NCBI RefSeq assembly: GCF_024213195.1
Contig: NZ_JANAVF010000003.1
Location: 457,420 to 521,419, forward strand
DNA length: 64,000 nt
Direction of reading: 5' to 3'
Source of the DNA: Streptomyces sp. TBY4
GTDB taxonomy: Bacteria > Actinomycetota > Actinomycetes > Streptomycetales > Streptomycetaceae
Part shown: piece after piece, positions 58,076-64,000 of the stretch
How the letters are laid out: each line of letters begins with the position of its first letter
Numbering within the stretch: the first letter of the stretch is position 1
The notes under the pieces: generated by a model
The model's database searches: none
Told to the model about the DNA's origin: nothing
Seen by the model: only the letters and a program-made list of their open reading frames with translations
Program-made: the position numbers and the translations under genes

Positions 58076-58936
58076 ATGGCCATCATGACGATCGACCGCC
58101 GTGAACTCGCCGATTTCCTCCGTCGTTCGCGCGAGCGGGTCCGCCCGCAGGACGCGGGCCTCACCGCCGGGCCCCGGCGCCGCACGCCCGGCCTGCGGCG
58201 CGAGGAGGTGGCGCAGCTCGCGGGCATGTCGGCCGACTACTACATCCGGCTGGAGCAGGCCCGCGGCCCGCAGCCCTCACCGCAGATGCTGTCCGCCCTG
58301 GCCCGCGCCCTGCGCCTCGGCGACGACGAGCGCGACCACCTCCACCTGCTCGCCGGGCACCGCCCGCCCGCCGCGCGGATCGCCGGCGACCAGGTCGGCG
58401 CGGGCCTGCTGCACCTCCTGGACCAGCTGCCCGGAACCCCGGCGCAGGTGCTGAGCGACCTGGGCGACGTACTGGCCCAGAACGAGATGGCCCGCGCCCT
58501 GCTGGGCGGCGTGTGCACGGTGTCCGAGCACGGCCGCAACATCGTCTGGCGCTGGTTCGCCGACCCGGCCGCGCGGGACGCGTACCCCGCCGAGGAGCAC
58601 GAGCGGTACAGCCGCCTCCATGTGGCGGACCTGCGGGCGGCCGTCGCGAGGCGCTCCTCGGATCCGGCCGCCACCCGTTTGGTGGAGCGCCTGCGGGAAG
58701 CCAGTGCGGAGTTCGCCGCCCTGTGGGAGCTGCACGAGGTCGGCGTCCGCCGCCACACCCGCATGCGGGTGATCCACCCCGTCATCGGCCCCGTGGACCT
58801 CGACTGCCAGGTGCTGCTGGCCCCGGAGGGCGACCAGCGCCTGCTGCTCCTGACGCCCCCGCCCGGCACGGACACGGCGGACCGGCTGAACCTCCTCCGG
58901 GTCGTCGGCACCGAACAGTTCTCGCAGCCCGGTTGA
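58076..58936 (+). CDS. XRE-family regulator with MmyB-like C-terminal domain
   Basis: 286 residues. The HTH (about 5-85) reads RRTPGLRREEVAQLAGMSADYYIRLEQARGPQPSPQMLSALARAL, the Streptomyces 'RRTPGLRREEVA' type. The C-terminal MmyB-like domain (about 100-275) often binds fatty-acid ligands. It is divergent from the alpha/beta hydrolase at 56941-57771, its likely target. The ATG at 58076 is preceded by GGAGGGG; a second ATG at 58085 is possible. Confidence 0.93.
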   Translation: MAIMTIDRRELADFLRRSRERVRPQDAGLTAGPRRRTPGLRREEVAQLAGMSADYYIRLEQARGPQPSPQMLSALARALRLGDDERDHLHLLAGHRPPAARIAGDQVGAGLLHLLDQLPGTPAQVLSDLGDVLAQNEMARALLGGVCTVSEHGRNIVWRWFADPAARDAYPAEEHERYSRLHVADLRAAVARRSSDPAATRLVERLREASAEFAALWELHEVGVRRHTRMRVIHPVIGPVDLDCQVLLAPEGDQRLLLLTPPPGTDTADRLNLLRVVGTEQFSQPG

Positions 58937-58967
58937 CACATACCGTCCCAAAGTGCACCCAAACGGG

Positions 58968-58980
58968 TCTGATGATCAGA
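58968..58980. promoter_or_regulatory. Operator-like palindrome before the alkylsulfatase gene
   Basis: TCTGATGATCAGA is a perfect 13-bp palindrome around one base, 45 bp before the ATG at 59026. A TTGACA hexamer overlaps the XRE stop codon at about 58933, so the palindrome falls in the promoter. Confidence 0.5.
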
Positions 58981-59025
58981 TGAGGCGATATTCCCGGAGT
59001 CGAACCTCGCAGAATGGAGCCAGAG

Positions 59026-60840
59026 ATGGCCACCCTCCCCTTTGACGACGTGACCGACTTCGAGAACGCCGACCGCGGATTCATCGGTGCGCTCGTGCCC
59101 GCCGTGGTCACCGACTCCGAAGGCCGCACCGTCTGGGACAACGACGCCTACGACTTCCTGAAGGCCGAGTGCCCCGACACCGCGAACCCCAGCCTGTGGC
59201 GCCAGGCGCAGCTCACCGCCAAACAGGGGCTCTACGAGGTCACCGACGGCATCTACCAGGTGCGCGGCCTCGACCTCTCGAACATGACCCTCGTCGAGGG
59301 GGAGCGCGGGGTCGTCGTCATCGACCCGCTCATCTCCGCGGAGACCGCCGCCGCCGCGCTCGCGCTCTACCGCGAGCACCGGGGCGACCGCCCGGTCACC
59401 GGCCTGATCTACACCCACTCGCACGGCGACCACTTCGGCGGCGCCCGCGGCGTGCTCCCGCGCGGCACGGAGGAGGGCGTGCCGGTCCTCGCCCCCGAAG
59501 GCTTCCTGGAGCATGCGGTCAGCGAGAACGTCTACGCCGGCAACGCCATGACCCGCCGCGCCGTCTTCATGTACGGGGACCGGCTGCCCAAGGGCCCGGA
59601 CGGCCAGATCGGCGCCGGCCTGGGCATGACCACCTCTACCGGCACCATCACCCTCATCCCGCCCACCGTGGACATCACCGCCACCGGGCAGGAGGAGACG
59701 GTGGACGGCGTACGCATCGTCTTCCAGCTCACCCCCGGCACCGAGGCGCCGGCCGAGATGAACTTCCTCTTCCCCGACAAGCGGGCGCTGTGCCTGGCGG
59801 AGAACGCCACGCACAACATGCACAACATCCTGACCCTGCGCGGAGCCGTCGTACGCGACTCCCGCATCTGGTCGCGCTACCTCGACGAGGCGATCGAGTA
59901 CTTCGGCGACGGGTACGACGTGGCCTTCGCCTCCCACCACTGGCCCACCTGGGGCCGGGAGAACGTCGTCTCGTTCCTGTCCGTCCAGCGGGACCTGTAC
60001 GCGTACATGCACGACCAGAGCCTGCGCCTGCTCAACGACGGCCTCACGGGACCGGAGATCGCCGAGGAGCTCCAGCTGCCGCCGGCCCTGGAGAACTCCT
60101 GGCACGCCCGCGGCTATTACGGCTCGCTCTCCCACAACGTCAAGGCGGTCTACCAGCGTTACCTGGGCTGGTTCAACGGCAACGTCGCGACCCTCTGGGA
60201 GCACCCGCCCGTGGAACTCGCGAAGCGCTACGTCGACTCGATGGGCGGCCCCGACGAGACCCTCACGAAGGCCCGCGGCTACGCGGACTCCGGAGACCTC
60301 CGCTTCGCGGCCACCCTCCTGAACCACCTGGTCTTCGCCGAGCCCGGCCGTACGGACGCCAAGGAGTCCCTGGCCGCCGTCTACGACAAGCTCGGCCACG
60401 GCGCGGAGAACGGCCCCTGGCGCAACTTCTACCTCAGCTCCGCGATGGAACTGCGCCACGGGGTCAACGCGCCCCTGCTCGACACGTCCAACCCCGAGAT
60501 GGTGCCGGCCCTGACCACCGAGATGCTCATCGACTCGATCGCCGTCCGGATCGACGGCCCCCGGGCCTGGGACGAGGACCTCACCATCGACCTCGTCCTC
60601 ACCGACGAGGGCGCCCATCACCGCCTCACCCTCGTCAACGGCGCCCTCACCCACCGCAGGGTCACCGATCCGCGCACGCCGGCCGGCCTGACCCTCACCC
60701 TCACCAAGCCCCAGCTCGTGGCCGTCCTCGCGGGCCGGGCCCCGGACACCCTCTCCACCGCGGGATCCCCGGCGCTGCTCAGCCGCCTGTTCTCGTACGT
60801 GACGAAGGCCGACCCCGCCTTCGCGGTCGTCACGCCCTGA
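59026..60840 (+). CDS. Alkyl/aryl sulfatase, metallo-beta-lactamase fold (SdsA1-like)
   Basis: 604 residues. The metal site IYTHSHGDHFGG (His131, His133, Asp135, His136) is intact, followed by FPDKRALCLAENATHNMHNI and FASHHWPTWG. A dimerisation region (about 370-490, ...WHARGYYGSLSHNVKAVYQRYLGWFNGN) and a C-terminal SCP2-like lipid domain (about 490-600) complete the type III sulfatase architecture. It cleaves alkyl sulfate esters such as dodecyl sulfate. No signal peptide is seen, unlike Pseudomonas SdsA1, so it is probably cytosolic. GGAG precedes the ATG at 59026. Confidence 0.95.
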   Translation: MATLPFDDVTDFENADRGFIGALVPAVVTDSEGRTVWDNDAYDFLKAECPDTANPSLWRQAQLTAKQGLYEVTDGIYQVRGLDLSNMTLVEGERGVVVIDPLISAETAAAALALYREHRGDRPVTGLIYTHSHGDHFGGARGVLPRGTEEGVPVLAPEGFLEHAVSENVYAGNAMTRRAVFMYGDRLPKGPDGQIGAGLGMTTSTGTITLIPPTVDITATGQEETVDGVRIVFQLTPGTEAPAEMNFLFPDKRALCLAENATHNMHNILTLRGAVVRDSRIWSRYLDEAIEYFGDGYDVAFASHHWPTWGRENVVSFLSVQRDLYAYMHDQSLRLLNDGLTGPEIAEELQLPPALENSWHARGYYGSLSHNVKAVYQRYLGWFNGNVATLWEHPPVELAKRYVDSMGGPDETLTKARGYADSGDLRFAATLLNHLVFAEPGRTDAKESLAAVYDKLGHGAENGPWRNFYLSSAMELRHGVNAPLLDTSNPEMVPALTTEMLIDSIAVRIDGPRAWDEDLTIDLVLTDEGAHHRLTLVNGALTHRRVTDPRTPAGLTLTLTKPQLVAVLAGRAPDTLSTAGSPALLSRLFSYVTKADPAFAVVTP

Positions 60841-60859
60841 CGCCCACCGGGCAGCGGGG

Positions 60860-61357
60860 TCAGGCCGCGCGGCAGAGGTCCGCGGGGGCGATGGCGATGG
60901 TGCTGATGGCGCTGACGGCCCCCGCGGTCTTCGACCGGTCCTGCGCGAAGGTGACGAGGCGCAGCACGGCGAACCGCGCGACTCCGGCGAGCGCGGAGGC
61001 GGACAGGTAGACGATCTGCTCGCGCACCGCACTGGGCGAAGCCTCGACCTGCCGCAGGACGAGCATCGCCGCGCAGGTCACCGCGTACGCGGCCGCCGCC
61101 GATCCGGCCGACTGCCAGTGCTGGCGCCAGGTCGCCCGCGCACCCGCGCCGAAGGTGAAGCGGGCGTGCAGCTCGGTGGCCAGGAGCGTGGAGACGACGG
61201 TGACCAGGGCGTTGGCCAGGGCCCAGGGGATCCAGGAGCCGAGGGCCGCGACGGCGAAGCTGGAGGCCGTCCCCACCCCTCCGCCGCAGAGCATGAAGCG
61301 GGAGAAGGCGGTGAGGGCGCCGGATCCCGCCGGCTTCCCGCTCTGCACTGTCTCCAT
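60860..61357 (-). CDS. GtrA-family membrane protein
   Basis: 165 residues with four membrane segments: FMLCGGGVGTASSFAVAALG, WALANALVTVVSTLLATELHARFTFG (the family's F.F motif), AAAAYAVTCAAMLVLRQ and IVYLSASALAGVARFAVLRLVTF. GtrA proteins help move lipid-linked sugars or link to cell-envelope polysaccharides. GGAGGGG precedes the ATG. Its promoter region contains three symmetrical sites (61431-61481). It converges with the alkylsulfatase gene, 19 bp apart. Confidence 0.88.
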   Translation of the reverse strand: METVQSGKPAGSGALTAFSRFMLCGGGVGTASSFAVAALGSWIPWALANALVTVVSTLLATELHARFTFGAGARATWRQHWQSAGSAAAAYAVTCAAMLVLRQVEASPSAVREQIVYLSASALAGVARFAVLRLVTFAQDRSKTAGAVSAISTIAIAPADLCRAA

Positions 61358-61430
61358 GATCCAACCCCTCCGGTGGTGACTTCGTGGAACGCCCGGTCTC
61401 CGGCCGCGGGCCATGAGGTGCGCCGCCGTG

Positions 61431-61481
61431 GTGCCATGATGGCACACAGGTGGCGCCATGACGAGATGTTTATGGCGCCAC
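61431..61481. promoter_or_regulatory. Cluster of TGGCGCCA-type operators
   Basis: GTGCCAT-G-ATGGCAC (61431-61445) is a perfect palindrome. GTGGCGCCAT (61450-61459) and ATGGCGCCAC (61472-61481) are perfect inverted repeats 12 bp apart, and each contains the self-complementary TGGCGCCA. The cluster lies upstream of the GtrA gene and of the divergent flavin oxidoreductase. Confidence 0.65.
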
Positions 61482-61608
61482 CCCTGCTTCTCGCGGCATC
61501 ACGGCATCTGCGTGACCCACGTCACACGGGGTTCCTGTCAGGAATCGGCCCGCTGTCCCGCTCATCCCACCGAGAGCCCAGCAACCGGCCAACCGACAGG
61601 AGCACCCC

Positions 61609-62811
61609 ATGAAGCACCGCATCGTCGTCCTCGGCGCCGGCTACGCCGGTTCGGCCATGGCGGGCAGCCTGGCCCGCCGGCTGTCCCCGGAGGACACCGA
61701 GATCACCGTGGTCAACGCCGAGCCGGACTTCGTCGAGCGGCTGCGCCTGCACCAGGTGGCGGCCGGCCAGGAGATCGCGAGCCGCAAGCTCGCCGACCTC
61801 TTCGCGGGCACCGGGATACGGCTGCACCTGGGCCGGGTCACCCATCTCGACCCCGAGCGCCGGACCGTCATGGTGGCCGCAGACAACGGCCGCGCCGACG
61901 AGCTCGGCTACGACACCCTCCTCTACGCGCTCGGCAGCCGCGGTGACGACCGCGGAGTCCCCGGCGTCACCGACCACGCCTTCGACGTAGCCGCCCGGCC
62001 CTCGGCGCTGCGCCTGCGCGAGCGTCTGGACGGCCTGCCGACGGGCGGGACCGTCCTGGTCGTCGGCGACGGGCTGACCGGGATCGAGACCGCCACCGAG
62101 ATCGCCGAATCCCGGCCCGGCCTGTCGGTGACGCTGATCGCCCGCGAGGAGCTGGGCGCCCGGCTGTCCGCCGGAGCCCGCGCCCACCTGCGCCGGGCCT
62201 GCGACCGGCTCGGCATCACGGTCCTGGAGCACACCGCCGTCGAAGCCGTCGAAGCGCGCCGGGTGCTGTGCGCCGACGGCGCCGCCCTGCCGTCCGACGC
62301 GACCGTGTGGGCGGCCGGGTTCGCGGTCGCCCCCCTCGCGGCCGACGCAGGGCTGGAGGTCACCGCGGACGGCCGGATCCTCGTCGGCCCCACCATGCGC
62401 TCGCTCTCGCACCCCGACGTCTACGCCGCCGGGGACGCCGTCCACACCCTCGGCGAGAACGGCCTGCCGCTGCCCATGTCCTGCGCCTCGGCCGGCTTCA
62501 CCGCCATGCAGGCGGTCAAGGCCGTCGTGGGAAGCCTGACCGGCGCCGGGGTCGGCCACGTCAAGCTGGCCTACCCGGGCAACCACATCAGCCTCGGGCG
62601 GCGGGACGGGATCCTCCAGCTGGTCGACGGCGCCGCGCGGGCGAAGCCCACGTACACCGGAGGCCGGAAGGCCGCGCGGATCAAGGCGGGCATCCTCGGC
62701 ATCTCGCTGTGGGGCGCCGCGCACCCGACCTTCGGGCTTCCCGTGCGGCGGCGACGCCTGGCCGCCGTGCCGGACGCATCCGCCCGCAAGGCGGTCGCGC
62801 AGTCGTCGTAG
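61609..62811 (+). CDS. FAD-dependent oxidoreductase (NDH-2/AIF-like)
   Basis: 400 residues. It has MKHRIVVLGAGYAGSAMAGSLARR (FAD site), a second Rossmann motif TVLVVGDGLTGIETATEIAE (NADH), and the FAD motif HPDVYAAGDAVH. Type II NADH dehydrogenases and AIF-like reductases share this layout; the C-terminus lacks an evident membrane anchor. AGGAGC precedes the ATG. A sigma factor gene starts 10 bp later, and ECF41-type sigma genes are typically linked to an oxidoreductase of this kind, which they control. The physiological acceptor is unknown. Confidence 0.9.
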   Translation: MKHRIVVLGAGYAGSAMAGSLARRLSPEDTEITVVNAEPDFVERLRLHQVAAGQEIASRKLADLFAGTGIRLHLGRVTHLDPERRTVMVAADNGRADELGYDTLLYALGSRGDDRGVPGVTDHAFDVAARPSALRLRERLDGLPTGGTVLVVGDGLTGIETATEIAESRPGLSVTLIAREELGARLSAGARAHLRRACDRLGITVLEHTAVEAVEARRVLCADGAALPSDATVWAAGFAVAPLAADAGLEVTADGRILVGPTMRSLSHPDVYAAGDAVHTLGENGLPLPMSCASAGFTAMQAVKAVVGSLTGAGVGHVKLAYPGNHISLGRRDGILQLVDGAARAKPTYTGGRKAARIKAGILGISLWGAAHPTFGLPVRRRRLAAVPDASARKAVAQSS

Positions 62812-62821
62812 GGTGACCCGT

Positions 62822-63778
62822 ATGGCGACCATCGGCGAAGACCCTTTCGACGTAGGCCTGTTCGAGGCCGGCCGCAACCGGCTGGCCTCGCTGGCGTACC
62901 GCCTGCTGGGCTCCGCCGCCGATGCCCAGGACGTCGTGCAGGACGCGTACCTGCACTGGCAGGCCGCCGACCGGCAGCAGATCAGGGTGCCGGAGGCATG
63001 GCTGACCAAGGTGGTCACCCACCTGTGCCTCGACCGGCTCCGCTCGGCGACGGCCCGCCACGAACGCACCGCCGGCGCCTGGTTCCCCGAACCGCTCCTC
63101 GAAGGCGACCCGATGCTCGGCCCGGCCGAGACCTACGAGCAGCGCGAATCGGTCTCCCTGGCCGTACTGACCGTCATGGAGCGCCTGTCACCCGTCGAGC
63201 GGGCCGTCTACATCCTGCGCGAGGCCTTCTCCTACGGCCACGCCGAGATCGCCGGGATCCTCGACATCACGGAGTCCGCGAGCCAGCAGCACCTGCACCG
63301 CGCCCGCACCCGCGTCACCGCCACGCGCCGCCGCGGCGCCGGGGAGGTCGACCCCGCTTCGGCGCGCAGGATCGTAGAAGAGTTCCTGACCGCCGCCACC
63401 TCGGGCCGTACCGAACGGCTGGTGGCCCTCCTCACCGACGACGTGGTCGTGCTCTCCGACGGCAACGGCCTCGCCAGGAAGCTGGTGCGCTACGAGACTC
63501 CGCGGCGGGTCGCCACCGTCCTGCGGGGCGGCTTCACCTCCACGCCCGCGAAGCGCCGGCTCGCCGGCGGCACGCTCGCTCTGCACTACGCGGTCGTCAA
63601 CGGCGCCCCCGCCGTCCTCTTCGTCCTCGGCGAACAGGTCGTGGGCGCCACGACCTTCGAGGTCGCCGAGGACGGGATCACGGCCGTACGGGGCATCGCG
63701 GCCCCCGCCCGCATCCGGCGCCTCGCCGAGGCCTGGCGGCGGCAGGAACCGCAGGCAGCGCTGATCAGCGAGTGGTGA
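62822..63778 (+). CDS. ECF sigma factor, SigJ/ECF41-like with SnoaL-like C-terminal domain
   Basis: 318 residues. Sigma region 2 has FEAGRNRLASLAYRLLGSAADAQDVVQDAYLHW, region 4 has ERLSPVERAVYILREAFSYGHAEIAGILDITESASQQHLHRAR, and an added C-terminal SnoaL-like domain (about 190-310) carries LLTDDVVVLSDGNGLARKLVR, similar to the DGGGK loop that regulates ECF41 sigmas from within. This type needs no separate anti-sigma factor. The ATG at 62822 fits AGGGTGA upstream; a GTG at 62813 is in frame. It is coupled to the flavin oxidoreductase gene. Its end overlaps the last gene by 14 bp. Confidence 0.92.
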   Translation: MATIGEDPFDVGLFEAGRNRLASLAYRLLGSAADAQDVVQDAYLHWQAADRQQIRVPEAWLTKVVTHLCLDRLRSATARHERTAGAWFPEPLLEGDPMLGPAETYEQRESVSLAVLTVMERLSPVERAVYILREAFSYGHAEIAGILDITESASQQHLHRARTRVTATRRRGAGEVDPASARRIVEEFLTAATSGRTERLVALLTDDVVVLSDGNGLARKLVRYETPRRVATVLRGGFTSTPAKRRLAGGTLALHYAVVNGAPAVLFVLGEQVVGATTFEVAEDGITAVRGIAAPARIRRLAEAWRRQEPQAALISEW

Positions 63779-64000
63779 CGCCGGTGACGTTGGGGTCCAG
63801 GACGAGCACGGCCGACCCGTCGAGCATCCACGCGTCGAACTCCTCCTGCGTCCCGTAGACCGGCTGCCCGCCGAACTGCCGGGTGAGCGCGGCGAGTTCC
63901 GCGAGGGCCTCGGCCGGGCGGTCGCCGGCCAGCGCGGACCGCACGCGGCCGAACCGGGGGAGCACCTCGCGGGCGACGTGGGCGTTCCGCTCCGCGGCCA
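63765..64000 (-). CDS. Hypothetical protein, partial (C-terminal part)
   Basis: About 77 C-terminal residues are visible, ending TGVTTR; the rest lies beyond the right edge. Visible motifs are VLPRFGRVRSALAGDRPAEALAELAAL, FGGQPVYGTQEEFDAWMLDGSAVLVLDP. The frame stays open to the window edge with normal codon bias. I cannot assign a family from this fragment. Its end overlaps the sigma factor gene by 14 bp. Confidence 0.6.
   Translation of the reverse strand, partial: AAERNAHVAREVLPRFGRVRSALAGDRPAEALAELAALTRQFGGQPVYGTQEEFDAWMLDGSAVLVLDPNVTGVTTR

Overview
The window is high-GC actinobacterial DNA and most likely comes from a Streptomyces chromosome. The evidence is very high G+C with third-position G/C bias, GTG starts, purine-rich ribosome binding sites, Streptomyces-type regulators (GntR/UTRA, TetR, HxlR, MmyB-type XRE, ECF41-like sigma) and two matches to the actinobacterial ParB site parS (24979-24994 and 31446-31461). 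parS sites cluster around oriC in Streptomyces, so together with aspS and kdpFABC they suggest the central, origin-proximal part of a linear chromosome. I see no rRNA, tRNA, insertion sequence, prophage or CRISPR array.

Layout. 1-9 kb: acyl-CoA dehydrogenase with a double operator, an oxidoreductase/HxlR divergent pair, SseB protein, ArsR-type regulator, a secreted I36-family protein followed by a tiny secreted two-cysteine peptide, pirin, NIPSNAP protein, and an imine-reductase-like gene divergent from its TetR regulator. 8-19 kb: GntR regulator and PTS EIIC, an auxiliary-type tryptophanyl-tRNA synthetase coupled to a FUSC exporter, AI-2E permease, a PAS-GAF-PP2C-ATPase phosphatase, and aspS. 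19-31 kb: ArsR/MFS pair, a repeat-containing VWA protein, a PhoX-type phosphatase with a PHO box, a lipoprotein plus orphan histidine kinase, a second FUSC protein and small membrane proteins. 31-39 kb looks accessory: a sortase-like protein lacking its catalytic residues, a KAS III-like enzyme, a Rossmann protein, and a helix-turn-helix/TPR regulator with a long Gly-Thr-Pro repeat, embedded in several unrelated tandem-repeat arrays.

39-52 kb: kdpFABC with an extra 27-residue membrane peptide overlapping kdpF, an SDR/aminotransferase pair, uricase, a degenerate histidine phosphatase, a beta-propeller phytase with a possible PHO box, and a cobalamin riboswitch controlling cbtB-cbtA. 51-64 kb: three alpha/beta hydrolases with TetR, GlxA and XRE regulators, an alkylsulfatase, a GtrA protein, and a flavin oxidoreductase/ECF41-like sigma pair.

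Common themes are divergent regulator/enzyme pairs with visible palindromic operators, phosphate scavenging (PhoX and phytase), cation supply (Kdp for potassium, Cbt for cobalt), and low-complexity expandable repeats. All functional names rest on reading motifs in the translations; no database search was made.
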